A DNA stretch of 64,000 bases, from assembly GCA_963920665.1 (NCBI GenBank), contig OY987267.1, positions 5,208,001 to 5,272,000 of the forward strand, written 5' to 3'. This document shows, piece by piece, positions 23,019 through 36,900 of this stretch; position 1 is the stretch's first letter; every line of letters starts with the position of its first letter. A program made the translations under genes and the position numbers. Source of the stretch: Straminergon stramineum. Lineage: Eukaryota; Streptophyta; Bryopsida; Hypnales; Calliergonaceae. Under the pieces are notes generated by a model, which worked only from the letters and a program-made list of their open reading frames with translations, ran no database searches and had not been told where the DNA came from.

Positions 23019-26000
23019 GTATCCCATAATTTTGGAAGGTTTCTATAATATAGCTAGGCACCTATATAAGTGATTGTAGTCTTTTAGGCTCATGTGCTCA
23101 CCATCCTAGGCTCACAAAATAGCACCCCTCGCCTTGTTAGGGCCTCTTTTGGTGGAATGCCCTTTTCCTCGGGCATTCCCCTATATATGTGTATGAGACA
23201 TTTTTTAGCTCAATGGAGTTTATAGAAGCCAAGTGTTTGGGAGTCCCATCTAGTCAAAAAATTTAGAGTATCAAGGCTTAGTAATCTATGTATTTTGATG
23301 AATATGTTTGGTTAGTAGCATTTGAAGAACTAAGGAGCCTACTTTGGGTTTCTTGAGAATATAGGTAAATTTTATTGACTTCATATTTGGAACTTTTGGC
23401 TTGAAATTTTAGGATACCCCCTAATCATCATATACTACTTGTGAGGCTTTGTTTCACATCATTCTGATAAGTATTATCTAATAAGTATTGCAAAATCTAA
23501 AATTTTTTTTTCTCAATAATAGAGTGAGTAGAAAAAAATTCTAGAAAAATGTGAATTAATTTTATTTGATTGGATACATTGATACTTATGCGAAAACATG
23601 CATACCATTCTATTTTGACAAATGAGATGAAAGTTACGAGGAGTTTTATATTGCAAGTAATGAAGGTAGGAAAAAGATAGAAAGTTGTTTTTAAATCCAT
23701 TTAAATTTTTTTCAAATTAAATTAAATTAAATTGGATATGAATTACTTACCTAATATTTTTTACTATAAGGTTTTAAAATTTTTAATTTCTTGTCAAAGT
23801 TATTAGCAATTTAGTTTTTTCTTTTATTCCATTCTACCTTTATATTTTATAATTTATTTAAGATAAATCTTTTTTTATTTTATTCATTTTTTTTAATATA
23901 TTATGAACCTTTTTTCAATATTCTGACAAAAATACACATGTTGAAAAGGCATACATGTTTTTTTTTCTAAAAATTTTGAAAGACAAACTTTGCTTTTGAA
24001 GAAGGCCATGAGAACCTATTACAAACCTATTACACCCAACATTACTACATACTTCTTTAAACTACTCTAGGGATTGTGAGTGAATATAAATTCATAGATG
24101 TAGCACCTTGAAGTTCTTAGATGACTCTTGGTAGATCTTAGAGTTCACATAGGGAATTTTAGTGGTCATTGAGTTGACAAATAAGACTTGTTTGTAGCAA
24201 CTTGTAGTTGCTATGCCTTTTTGTTGACAAAAGTCAACCCCTAGAAGTCTTATTGACTTTTATGAATGTTGAGTACAAAATGAATACTATAAAAAAGTCC
24301 ATATTTGTTATATTGAGACCTTTCGTAGTCTCAATTTTATCCTCGACTCAAGGATTAACCATTTTATCTCTTTATTGGTATTTTTTTATAAATAGGTAAC
24401 AACACCAACTTTTAGAATTTCATTATAGGATCACCATTTGAGCATTATTTATTTTTGGTTTCAATTACTATTTTTTTAAATGAATTTTCCCATAACTAGC
24501 ATTCTCTCTCAAAATCTGCGAAAAGTCTCAATATAATGAATATGGCCTTAAAAGCAAAGACGTATGCATTGCTATACTTGTAATCCTTTCTATAGTAGAA
24601 GCAATATGTACTAATCATGACAAACATTAGGAAACCACTAAGACAATGAAAGCACTTGCCGCTAATCCAATGTTGCACAACATCTATAAGCCTTAACTAG
24701 ACCATCCGTCCACAATATCCATTGCCCATTTGTCTATCCGTTTGTCCATCTACAGTGTTCATTAATAATTTGTCCACACTCTAACCCATTGTTGTCCATC
24801 TACACCATAGAATCTCCATTCATTACCAATTGTTTGTTGAAGCTTACAAAGTTCAACATTGTGCTACAAGAATGCACAATGGGCCATGGGAACATGGCCT
24901 AGGTTTTTTATAACCACTCGTCTCAGATCGCGATTCTGCTGTCTGAAACACAAAACCCCAACTCGTAATATGCATGCAAACGGGACTTCATATACTTGGG
25001 CTAAGAAAAATAGTGACTTGTGAATTTGAACCCTACAAGCTTGAAACCTGATATTCACCTCCTAAAAATCACATATGTCCACACCTCAAAACCCGAACAA
25101 CTTGGTGTGCAAAAAGTATTCCATACTTGTTAGACAAGTCTTTGGGACAGAAATCCTAGTAGTCAGCTAAACCTATCTCAAGTTTAAGAAGCAATGATCT
25201 GAATTTTAGAGTTGGGCTTGAATATAAGCGTTGATATGAATTTTAGAGCTCTATGCCTCCATAAACTTATGTCATTCAAAATATTGATTCTTGAAGCTCT
25301 TGCACTTCTTGACCACTTCCATAAAATCAATTGTGAGTTTTCAACATATCTCCAGATTTTAGAAGACTTGAAGTATATTCCACTAGGAAATAGCATCCAC
25401 TTGAATGACCTTCTAGAAACGGTTAGCACAGGTTGCACTTAGAGTAGTACTCTTAAGGTACATTCTCACTTGGCTCTATGTAGGAGCGGTTGTAAAACAT
25501 AATAGTAATCCATGTTGCTATGAAAAGAGGTCTGGCAAGGCCAAGTAGCAAATTTCCAGGTTCGTAATTTTTGAAATGTGTGTAATGTTGTAATGTTCAC
25601 ATCCGTGGCTTTACGTAATTTTTGTTTGTTTTTTAAAAGTGATAGCAAGGCAAATGTCGTCATGGTGAGGAGATGGGTTCACATCAGGGAAAGTTGTTTT
25701 CCAAGCTTTGTCCCCATCTCCTCTATTGCACTTCGCTCCAATCACCTTCTCCTGCGTTGCATTGTCTGTCAATCACCTTATCTTGTGTTACACTTCCTTG
25801 CAATTAGCTTGTCGTTCATCACGATTTTTTTCTCTGCTAGCAACCTTCTCGAAATTGCTCAACATTTGCCCGAAACTAGATTCTTGTTCATAGTTGTGTC
25901 GGTGTAGATTTTGAGAGAGGCATGGATTAGTATGTCACTCAAAACGTGTTGTTTTTGTTTAGAAAATGAAAGGTCATTTATGGCTTTGATTTTGTTTTGT

Positions 26001-26700
26001 TTGAATTGTACAATTTTCAAAGACATTGGTGTTGAGAAAGATGTAGCAACTTCTCTCTCCCTAGCATGGCACACGCACGGTGTCTAAGAGAATCATGACA
26101 TGCACCAGCTGTGTTAGTTACTACAATATGTTATTGTTCCAAACATACCATTGTAAAATGATGTCATGCAATACCCTTCCCAAGGTGCAATTCATGGAGG
26201 CAAGCGTGAAGATCGAATTGAAAGTTAAGTGCAAAGGACATACCTCAATTGAAGAGTTGTCGAAGCTTCTCCGATCATGAATTGATTGCATAGAAGGTGC
26301 AGCATCCATTTATTCCTTGGAATTGCCTCTCTAGCCTCCTTGTCGACGTGGTGGTAGCACTCCTTATCTAGAGAAGTGAAACCAAAAAATTTATCAACAA
26401 TCAAGAAATCGCTCTTTTGTAATGGAACTTCGCAAAGGACATTACTAAACAACGCTGCTAAACTCCCCAAATTTCTTGAAATCTCCTTTTCGGTGAAGAA
26501 GTGTTGCTACAAAAAACCTATTGTTGAAGCCAAATTTTTCGCCTCATGATCGGCAACTTTGCATCTAATAGCGTTCTCATGGCTTTGCCAGCAAGGCTCC
26601 ACGTAAGTTCAGGAAATAAAACTTGACATTGGTCTGAACACTCGTGGTTGTACAGACGATAACCACTGCTCTTTTCAGAGCCATAAGGCCAAGTGAGAAC
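23019..26700. other. Intergenic AT-rich DNA
   Basis: No gene, RNA or well-bounded element was supported. A perfect 9-bp stem (ggaatgccc/gggcattcc) lies at 23154-23179. Frames on both strands around 25.2-26.5 kb are short and unrecognised. Confidence 0.5.
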
Positions 26701-26744
26701 GGGCCTTTATCAGCCTGTCTACAATGACAAAGAACAATAACCCT

Positions 26745-26920
26745 CCGATATCCAGGACTAGGATATCTATGCAGTACCCGGCAAGCAAGAAAACCCTCCA
26801 GTACCCCGGAATCTAGATAACCATACGGTACCCGAGAAGCAAGATATCCGTCCCGTACAGGGATTCCAGTACCCGGGAAGCAAGATACCTCTCCGCTACC
26901 CAGGCCGCGAAATATCCACT
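26745..26920. repeat. 27-bp tandem repeat upstream of the At3g49140-like gene
   Basis: The word gtaccc recurs at 26772, 26799, 26826, 26853 (as gtacag), 26867 and 26894. Successive spacing is exactly 27 bp except for one 14-bp half unit. Units resemble NNgtacccgRgaagcaagat. The array ends about 360 bp before the predicted start codon, in a GC-rich block. On the minus strand it gives a 9-residue repeating frame, judged a shadow. Confidence 0.7.
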
Positions 26921-27278
26921 CGAGTGCATTCCCGAGGCGGACAGAGCCGTGCCCTGAGCGGTCGACGATCGCGACGATCTCATCGATCCGCCCACATTTC
27001 CATTGGCCGCTGCCATGCAAGCCCTGCTGCTGCTCCTCCAGTCCTCCTCCTCCTCCAGCTGCTGCAATCTCCGAAAGCATCAATCCTTCGTGCAGAGGAT
27101 CATTCCCCGGGACACAATCGCGATGCTCCCCACTCACACCTCCCATTCCCGCATTCCACCCCTGCACGGGGAATCCCCAAGCCCATGTAACTGACTGGTG
27201 GCCACTCGAGCACTTCATCCCCGTTGGTCCTCTCCGTGTGCAATTTCCGCTTGCGACTGCACGAGCACGACCTCGTCC
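26921..27278 (+). promoter_or_regulatory. GC-rich promoter/5' leader of the At3g49140-like gene
   Basis: A clear GC island in an otherwise AT-rich window immediately precedes the first coding exon, with CT-rich tracts (ctcctcctcctcc near 27040) common in plant 5' leaders. No TATA box was seen. A 63-aa plus-strand frame at 27003-27194 could be an upstream ORF. Confidence 0.4.
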
Positions 27279-30200
27279 ATGGCGATGGTGGTGCGCCCCT
27301 CTTCTGCCGCTGGTAATCACCCCTCCTTGCTTCCCTGAGCGCGGAAGGAGTGGGGGCTTGATTGGGGTTTGCGATGCGCAGGGATAGGGGATGGAAGCTA
27401 GGTTGAGTGGCGATGGCTTTGGCTCTGTGGTTCCCGTGGGATTGTGTTAATGGATACAGCGATTGGTTGAGTGAGTGAGTGCAGGCATGGGGAGCTTGGC
27501 GATGCGCTGCGCGATGGACGGAGGGGCGGGCGGGTTCTTGGCTATGGCGGTGCCGTCGACCTCGGCGTTATGGAAGCGAGGGGAAGGAAGCGCCGGCGGA
27601 TTTGCTTCGTCGTCGAGTGGAGGCATGCGAAGCTGGTATTGATTTATTATTCCTTTTCTGGCCTGGCGATGGATTTGGAGTTTAGGAGGCAATTCTGGTT
27701 GCTGCGTTATGTGCGAATTCGATTTTAGAGTTTTGTTCACGAATTTTGAACCGCCAATTGTGTTTCAGAGCGTGTGATTGTCGAGGTTGTGTTGTTTGAG
27801 GTGTCAGGGTTAGTTGTCCATCGAGTTTCGGTTTTGTTTGGAGAGAGAAAGATGGATATATGTAGTTTTACGTAGTCAGTTGTCTATTAGTTTTTCTTAC
27901 TTGTAATCCGTTCGAAACGAATTCGATGATCGAGTTGTATGCTCATTGCACCGCCATTGTGCTGTTGATTGTACGCTGGCGGAAATTATGTTATGGTCGT
28001 GATTAGGGCTATCATCGAGTTTCAGTCTTGTCGCCTATGGATGGATAAACTGTACTTAGTCAATCGTTAGTTTTTTTCGTACTTGTAAGCATTGAGGAAC
28101 GAATTCTATGTTAGAATTGTATTCACATTGCACCGCCGATTCGTGCGATTGCCGAAATTAGGTGTTATCGGAGTTATCGTGGTTTGGCACGAATTGTCTG
28201 GAGATTCGAGCACTCAATGGTGTTCTTATGCTTGAAGCATCTTTGCTCTATTACTCTTCATAGCTGTAGGAGGTCTCTAGGTGACCGATTGTGTCTTGCA
28301 TTTTCCTCAGTATCGTATGATGGCTCTTCTGGAGCAGGATGCATTTAGCCGCTTCAGAACTCGTGGTAACCTTGACTGTAGAATCGTGGTAGCCGATTGT
28401 CTGCTGGCACCTACTTTGTAATTGGCACATGTAGTTAGGAAGTGGTCGAGTTTTTGAACGGAATTAGGCATGGCTTTGAAGAGTCTGGTGTCTCATTTAT
28501 CAGGAAAATCCGAAGTCCTTTCTTCAATAGTGTGTGTGTGGGGTGTGTGTGTTACTACTTGTTAATAATGCAACACATTTACTTAGTTAAATCATGTACA
28601 TCTGATGCAGTATTATTAATAAACGAGATCTTTTTGTACGGATAAGATTCAAAGCATTTGTATTGTACATTATGTGTATTCAGTCTGCATTAGTAAAGTT
28701 ACAATTTTAAGTACTTGTGAAAAGCATACATACATATATATAATTTGTACTGAACGCTGCGATTTGCTTCGTACGTATTAAAGCATTATTGAATCCTGCA
28801 GGGGGGATTTTCTTGATATAGTCTTTGACTTGTTTGAAAAGGTTTGCGGGCCAACCTGTGGAGCCATCAGGGACAGTTCGAAGGAATCAGGCTTGGCAAG
28901 TGAATGTGGCGGCTGATCATTCAGGGTCGAAACCTGAAGCCCACAAGCGGCGAGGAAAGTGGGGGTACCATCCTCTGGAAGAACTAACCAAGCATGAGAG
29001 GGAGGCAATGCAAGCTGGCAATGGGCGGCCTTCCGATGCTGATATTGCGAGAACCTTAACCGAGGTGACTTTCTTCGTCGTTTTATCTCTTTAGTTGATG
29101 AACTTGTTTTTTGATGTGTCATTATTATAGAGACAACTTGTAGAATTCGCTGTGCATTGAGCAGGTTGGGGACTTTTTTGCACCCTGACGCGGTAAAACA
29201 GTGTTTCTGACGGCCCATGCTGAGCAACTGAAATTAATACCGTGCTTTATTGAATCACTTCTACATGGACAATGTGAACTGGTCACGACAGCGTCAGGGC
29301 ATCTATTCACTAGCCAGCGATAGATTCGTCGGTTTTTACACTTTGATTGTTCTGTTCAGGTCAACTGGAAGGCTGTTATTTACGCCTCTGTTGTTACGAT
29401 TGAAGACATAGTTTTTGGAACGGAAGTTCAGTTCTTGGTCGACGAGCACGGAGGTAAGTTCGCAAGTCGTTTCATGTTTCATTTTTTCCTCGGTCCTCGT
29501 ACTTGGCTCGTTGTTTGTATGATAGGGTTGTTCAAACCGCATCTACCTGCTTACGACTGATGTGAGTTGGTTGCATTGTCATCCTCTTATATTCGGAATT
29601 GCGGTTTTCAAACTGTTCCTTTGAGTCTGGGTATGCAAGTTTGGATGCTTCGGTCTATGAACTTTTACCCAGGTTCTTCCTTGATTGATGTGAGAAACGC
29701 AACCTAATTGCCTACTGGTGGTACTCGCAGACTTTTTTTTCGAGATGAATGACGACAATGAATTCCTTTCAAAACTATGTGATTCTCAAACTTTCACGGT
29801 GTGTAAAATTTTCACAACTGCTAGTTAGTTCATTATTCATTCAAATATTAATATTCGAAGAGTTAGGGTCGTAGTCTGTACGACAGGGGCGTCTTACAGT
29901 TCTTAAAGCAAGAGGTTTAAGCTCTGTCTCATTTAGTTTATCATCTAGTTTATCATCGAAAGTACGGTTTTTCCAAGTGAGGAGATGCAAATTCAGAGAG
30001 TTGAATCGACCCTTAAAACGCACTAATTTTATTGAATGAGTTTTTGAGACCGGACATTAACAGGATAGATTTGCTCTTTGAAGGGCAGGTTATGATAGGC
30101 TTCGGCGCGATGGATGAGGTTCAAGTCTCTGAAATGGTTGACGGTGGCGAAGAAATGGACGATGACGAGGATGACGATGACATACTCATGGAATTTAGTG

Positions 30201-33200
30201 ACGACAATGATGATGAGTTTAACCCCGATGATGTTGTTCCACCTGTCAGTCATTCTCCCTCGATACCAACTGTTTTGCATTTAGGGTTTCTTTGTGATAG
30301 AAACAATCCGTATCTCCTATCATTACGGTAGCATGTTATAGTTGAAACTGCTTCTTGTGAATTGTTCACTGCGTACAAGGGAGGCTTCATTGAGATCTTT
30401 TGATTCGCTGTAGTGCGTGTCTTCGAGTTGCAAATATCTACTTCAATCATCTAGAGTCTAATTCTTGGCTAGTAGGCTTGCTGATACTGGTTGTGTGTCT
30501 TAAATATCTTTTTTGTTTTCTCCAGCAATTTTGGGAGGAATTGGCAAGCGGTGGAGGTGGCCTCGATTATCGGTTATCACCGGAGTCTATGGGCTCCCTC
30601 GGTGGATGGGGAGGCCCCGAAACCTTGGCTTGGGTGCACCCCTTAGAATTTGCTACTAAGATCTCTCAGGTTGGTCATTGAAGAATTGTTTCTCATATTT
30701 CTTTTTGGACCTTTAACTATATTCTCCTTGCATGAAACTTTCACGCTTGCTCATGATTGGAGATCTAAGGAAGGGTATCACGCCTTCCTGTCATAGCCAG
30801 TCTTTCGGCAGGCATGATTTTTTGCTAGGCATGCTGACCATGTTTGTGTGATCTCAATGTGGGCATAATATTCTGGGTTTCATGGATGTGGATGTAGTCA
30901 TTAAGGCACTGGTTAAATATACAAGAGAAGTGTGAGGTTCTTAGATTCTTAGACGGTTGCAAATACGACTTTATTGCTTCCTGGAAAGTATCTTATTAAC
31001 GGTCACAAAGCTGAATTTCTTGAAGTTTTTGAAGTGCAGGCCGTAACAACTGATCACACCGAGGAAATGAACAAGCCAACAAAGCGGCTCACAATAACAG
31101 GAATTGTGAGGAAGGTCACTGAAGAGGAGGAGCCCTATGTACAGAGTCTCTGGTATGATCGTTTCTGGTGGGATGAAGACAATGACGGTGAGGAAGAAGT
31201 AGACTCTTTGACAAGTGAGGACGAGGCTTCAAAGGAAACGGATAAGGGTCCGCGAACTCGTTGGAAAGTTGTGAATGGAGCACCTTCCTCATTCAAGGCA
31301 GGGGACGGGAAGCCAAACCCAAGTACTGGCATGCGGAGAACCTCTAGCAAGGGGGGCGTTGAGGTGGATGAACAAAGGTCAAGAAATGGAAGTATTCGGC
31401 CTTCTTCAACCAGTGACTCTATAAGCTCTGATACAGAGATTGATAATAGTCCTGATGTCACCAGGAGAGAGGGGCGTGCCAGTATTGTGAGAGACTCAAC
31501 GGGGACATCTACTACTGACGAGGCTACACTGGTTGGGTCCATGATAGAAGATGACGTAGTAGGTGAGGTAGGTGATCTATCAGAAGGTGCATCTGTGGAA
31601 GGAGGCGACGCTGTTGAGGGTGAATGGCGAGAAGAGAGTACCAGCTGGGATGTGGGTAGTTCCTTTTATAAGCTGGAAATGCTCAGCATGCAGCTTGATT
31701 TGAACTCAGGGTTGCAGGTAAGAACTTCTCCGTTTGCTGCTCTTGTTGCTTTTCCACGGACACCGTTGCATTGGACCACCGTAGGAGGAAGTTTATCTCA
31801 TTTTGGAGTACCTAAGCTATTAACGAAGTTCAGAAATTGCTACTTATTGTCTAGGATATACTGATTTTGTTGCTGGCTGCCAGCTGGAACTGTTCTTTTG
31901 CGGTTAACCTTTAAAGGTCGCAGGTTCTTAGACAAGACAAAGATTTGCTATATAATATGTTTGCACAAGTTTTTTAAGTAGCTTAAGAAAAAGAGAAAGA
32001 TGTTACGAATTATGATTAGAAATTTTCCTTACCATCAAGTTTTTGAATTTTCTTATAGATCTTGTCAAAACAAGTTTGAACTTTGAAGCATTTGCTTTTG
32101 GAATTTCTGCGAACATAAAGTTTTAATATGTAGCAAGTGAATTTTGTAATTATCGCCTAAAATCTTGTCTTACTTTGATTAGTGCAAAGAAACGGAAAAG
32201 TTTCATAATGAAACCTCATTTCTTTCCCCTGGTAGTATTTTTTTTAACCCTAGGTGAAATTTTTTCTAAACACTCAGAATCCATCTCTCAACCTCTTACG
32301 TTGTTTCCAGAAATCCATAGAAATCCAGGATTTCAGTAATGGTCAAGCAGACATACTGGCCCATTCTGCGGCAGCAATTATGGAACGGGTTAATCAAGGA
32401 GGAAGCAAGACTGATCGAGCCCTCAAATCATTGTGCCGACGAGAAAAGGGTTTAGAAATTGAGGTATGTTTCCGATGTCATCAGACACATCAGTTTGTTT
32501 CGTCAATGCTGTTATTAATCCGAGTCCATACGTGGTTTTTGTCTGCCGTGACAGTATTATTTCTTGCTAGGAACATCCAGCTGTAGATGTTCTCTTCTCA
32601 CACTAGTTCAATATTGAAAATAGAAATGCGTGGTTTTGAATGGCCATATTATCAGAGCTTGATTATTGAACTTAAGATCTGTTTGTTTATTAAACCCGAT
32701 CATGCGATTTTTCACAGGAAGCTACAGTTGTTGGAGTTGACTGCTTAGGTATGGACTTGCGAGTTAGCGCGGGCATCGAGGTCCAGACACTTCGTTTCCA
32801 GTTCAATAGGAAGGTATGTCTATTAAACTATCGACTATGATCTTCTAGAAACCAACTTTTGAAACACCAAGTGTGTTGCGATTTAATGCTCAACCCCGAA
32901 GTGCGCAAACTAAAATTACAAAATGCACTTTAGACGGTATTCGTCAATTATAGTCACTTGCAAAAACATATTTCTATTATTGAAAATGGAGGACACGATT
33001 TCTTCTTTCTATTGATGCATACTTGTACCTTGAAGCTTTTTAAACGATCCGTGCAACATCGCCTCTTATGTCGTGCAGGCAAGGAATCTTCTTAGTGGAA
33101 TCTTTCTGGTATTGATTACCTCTTCGTGAATGTGCAGGCTACATGTGAAAAAGTTGCCGATCAACTGATAGATCAGTTGCTCTACCCACGTCCCGGGGTT

Positions 33201-33254
33201 AAGCGACCGAGGAAGAGCCAACAACCCCGCAGTCCAAGGAGGTGGCAATCTTGA
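27279..33254 (+). CDS. At3g49140-like protein, ten exons, 616 aa, probably plastid targeted
   Basis: Biochemical function unknown. From memory it matches the plant family of Arabidopsis At3g49140 (mis-named PPR), with a C-terminal region like DUF2470/FMN-binding split-barrel proteins. Exons: 27279-27312, 27485-27635, 28842-29064, 29360-29453, 30084-30244, 30526-30669, 31040-31717, 32311-32463, 32718-32813, 33138-33254. The 1851-nt frame is open across all nine GT-AG introns. Residues 1-62 are Ser/Ala/Gly/Met-rich like a transit peptide. Family landmarks: YHPLEEL (104-110), ARTLTE (131-136), an acidic D/E run (about 185-218), WVHPLEF (257-263), FYKLEM near the end of exon 7, ADILAHSAAAIMERVN (508-523) and VDCLGMDLR in exon 9. 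Exon 7 adds a Ser/Glu-rich insert, making it longer than the roughly 500-aa Arabidopsis protein. The first two small exons are the least certain; ATG 27487 in exon 2 is an alternative start. Confidence 0.85.
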
Positions 33255-33730
33255 GACAGGCTCATTGGCCATGTGTTGGAACATTATTCTTCCGATCTGC
33301 TCAAATAGCTCTCAAATATGAGGTGTGGCTAGCTGAGCATTTGTCCAGATCTTTGAGGTATTAATTAGGGGCTCTTAAGTGTTAACCTTGATATTGGAGA
33401 GCTGATCAATCCGATTGGCAGCGAACGGAACATGCAAGCAGTCTCATCTCTTTTTCTCTTGGGGTCAGGCTGGTTGCCCAAAGTCCTTCCAGCAACGGTT
33501 GATGCTGAGCATTTGCCGACGAACTCCGGGGTGCATGACGCAGTATCCACTCCGCATATTTTACAATTACAAACCGAGCACATTCACATAATGTTCAGTC
33601 TACTGTTTCACCTTGTATCTGTTGTCCAGGTCGGATAGTCAAGCATTTAGCCAAATCACCAAAGCATAACACTGAATAACCCCATACAACTCCAAACTTT
33701 CTCCCTTTCAAGTGTCTTGGAACGTCTGAG
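33255..33730 (+). other. 3' flank of the At3g49140-like gene
   Basis: Probable 3' UTR and downstream sequence; no definite poly(A) signal picked. Short frames here are not supported. Confidence 0.35.
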
Positions 33731-33734
33731 GTAT

Positions 33735-33905
33735 GTACACTAGAACCTCCCTAAAGTAATAGGGCCTGGACACATTCCATTAGAGAGGTTATTACAGGTT
33801 ACTACATTAGGGAGGGTCATTTGCATCCATGATGTTTTTATTTGGCCTGGTCCAAGACCAGCAATCAATATTATCTTTGAGAGGTTTATTACTTTAGAGA
33901 GTATT
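33735..33905 (+). mobile_element. pogo/Lemi-like (Tc1-mariner) fragment
   Basis: The start actagaacctccctaaagta, the repeated gagaggttYattac words and the block tttggcctggtccaagacc resemble the end of plant pogo-type elements (Lemi/Emigrant), whose ends read roughly cagtaaaacctctataaatt. No opposite end was found, so this looks like a truncated fragment. Assignment is from memory of that family. Confidence 0.4.
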
Positions 33906-36900
33906 GCTTCAACCCATAAACGACACCAAGGATGTTTTTGTGCAATGGATGACAAAGAATTTTTCTATGTAGGATAGAAGTGCAATTGTTCTTCCTTGAA
34001 ATTTTAGGCAAAAAGGAAAGTTCTTGCATAGTAGATTGACCTCCAATGGATATTTTGGGGTTTTTTAAAGTGGATGATGTCACATGGGTCCTCAAGGGTC
34101 CTCAAGGGATGATTTCCACAGTCACCAATTCGTTGTTTAAGGGTTGAAGAGGTTATATTGTATTCCCATTGTGGACCCTTTGGTTGCTACTCATATTTAG
34201 ATTGATTGGTTTTACAATTTCTTTGTTGCAATAGAATCAAATGCCACTCAACTCATTTTTCAATCAAAGCACATATTTGAATTAGGGTCAAAGCAAAAAC
34301 TTATAGCTTCCTCTTGTTGACCTTTGGAAGACCATTGTTGTCGTCCAGGATTTTATTGCAGTTCTTTGGACTCCCCACCTAATTACAATAGTTATTTAAA
34401 AGCATCCCCTCAAGTGGTGGAATAATGAAAGAAGCTTTGTCCATGTGTCTACATTGCATGGGATATACTTTGAAGTTATAAAATAGTGAATCTTAAATTC
34501 AATGCCTTTTATAATTTAACCCTATAAGGACATTGCAAACAAAAAGTGTTTGATGAATGACTTCACCAAAGATTGGAGGATAGAAAAATAGTTTTTTTCA
34601 TCCAATTTATTTATTTGAAGGGTACTTGAGTATATTTTTAGTAAATAGTATATTGCAAAGTCCCTCATTATGGTATTATTGACTTTTCTATGAAAAAGAT
34701 GCCTAAAACGTAGATTGCCCTTGTAATGTATTTAGACCATTTTTTACTATTTTCTCTTGATGTGGATTTTAGCAATAAAAATTATATTTTTTGAATTTGA
34801 GTCCAACTTATTAAATGAAGATTATTAAGTGAAGTTTCTACTTTATTCGTAAATTTAAATATTTTATAGCAATCTTAACTTGGGGTTTATAAATATGGTT
34901 TGTTGATTTTTTAATTTTAGAGTGACACGGTGACTTCGGTTTATACCATGATGTTTTAAACTATAATATACATCTTTGGTAAAAATATCAGATTTTTTTA
35001 GTATATTTGTATTTGATATGAATTTTCTTCCTTTTGGGCTTAAAAAATTCATAGTAATTTCAATTTTTACCAAATGAAATTGAAATTTTTATGAGGCATA
35101 GGATTTCATCTCTGAAAATTAAATAAAAAATTCTTCATTCATATCTAGTTGCAAAATGGCAATAAAGAGTGATGGATAGGGAGGCTTGAAATCAATGGTC
35201 ATGGACCCGTCCTTCCAAGGTTAACTACATTAGCATGCAAAGAGGGTGCAATTGGACCCCAACAATCAAGGGGCCAAATTGGATAGGGGACCATTTGGGA
35301 TATACCTCGTTATGTCCAGAGCTAGACATTCTCTCTTTGCAACTTGGATCAAGATATACTTGAAGCCCAGTGTGGCCCCATTTGGTAATTGAAATTGGTA
35401 GGCACTTTTATATTCTAAAATTTTTTAGAGGTTGTACTCTAAGTTAACTAAAGGATCCTATAGTTGGAATTGTCAAAAAATAAATATAGATGAAGATTTT
35501 AGCCTCGCTTAGAAAACTCCTATTTTGAAGCAATTTTGGGTCTCTAAACATAAAAGAACTTTAGGATTAACTTGTATATTCTTGAAGGTTTAATATAAAT
35601 CAGATATTCTATAGTATGGAATTACTTCATTTGTTCTAAATCTTTTTAATTTTAGTATTCAATTTTTTGGTACAATACAATAAATTATGAAGTTATGACC
35701 ATGACATAATTTTAACTCTAATTTCATTTGCATCTAAAATTAACATAAATATTGAATTTTAGTAAAGGATAAACTTAGACCCTTCATTGATATTTCTTTT
35801 TCTTCTTCAACATAGTAATTGGATCCTATTCCTAATTAGATGAACATTGCATGTTGTATGTGTAACACATAATGTTGTGGGGATTTTTTTTATGCATGTA
35901 CAATTAAATTGAAGATCATTCAATACAATCCAACATAGAAGGGAGTTGATATTTTAGAATAGTAGCATCATTGGTGAAGGTGTTAACATGGTTGTCAAAT
36001 ATATATTTAGTAGATATATAAGTGGTGTTGTAAGACAACACTTACATCAAAAAATTGCAATTTCAATCTAACAACTTTTTAGCAACCTATAGATCATCTA
36101 GGATTGCAAAAATGATCTTATACATTTGATTCAATGACATGTCTTCAAACTCCATTTAGACAAGTATCAAATGTATTTTTTAAGTTTATATGTTTAGAGA
36201 CCAAAATTTTATAATTTATGTGAAGGTGGATGTAATATAATGTGTAAAGACATACCAAGGTACATGGCTAATGTTGTGGTATTCAAAAAATAATATTGAA
36301 TTTGTTTCAATACTAGATTTTGAATTGTGAAGAGAAGTTCAAAACTCCATCTAACACTGGAAGGATGCTGATGTCCAAGGTAGTCACTCAAAAATGATTG
36401 GATTTTTTAACCGTTGAAGTTCCATGACTATGTTTTCACCAAAATTGCTCCAAAACTGCCATTTTTGGTACAAGTACCAAATTATTGAAAAAAAACAATT
36501 TTTTGACATATGTAACCATAGGATCTTGTATTATGATGACTTGAGAACATGTGGTAAACATTTCGGAAATTTCCACCTCATGGATTACAAGATATATGCA
36601 TTCAAATTTACTAAAATCATTTTTTTGGCCTTGCAAAAAATAGGGCAGCTGCACTTCCAAAGCTCACTTTTCTATGAAAAAATGTCCAAAATGGTGGTGT
36701 TTCTTAAAATTCTTTTTCCTAGACAAGTTGGACACATGCTTGAAAAATTTCAGATAATTGTACAACGTTGAGGAAAAAAGTAGTAAATAGATAGTAGCAA
36801 AGAATGATTCAAAATACTAAATTGTTAAGAATTTAAATATGGAATTAAAAAATGCCAATCCCAATGTTGCAATGTCTTAATTAACAATCTACATTCTATG

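Noticed and set aside
26577..27320. 247-aa minus-strand open frame
   Set aside because: It lies over the GC-rich promoter and first exon of the At3g49140-like gene. Its regular 9-residue repeats come from the 27-bp array, and no domain is recognisable.
28802..28841. Alternative acceptor tgcag at 28797-28801 for exon 3 of the At3g49140-like gene
   Set aside because: Using it shifts the frame and hits a stop within about 120 bases; the acceptor before 28842 keeps phase with exon 2.
36424..36771. 115-aa plus frame with overlapping minus frame
   Set aside because: Long A/T runs keep both strands open; no motif recognised.
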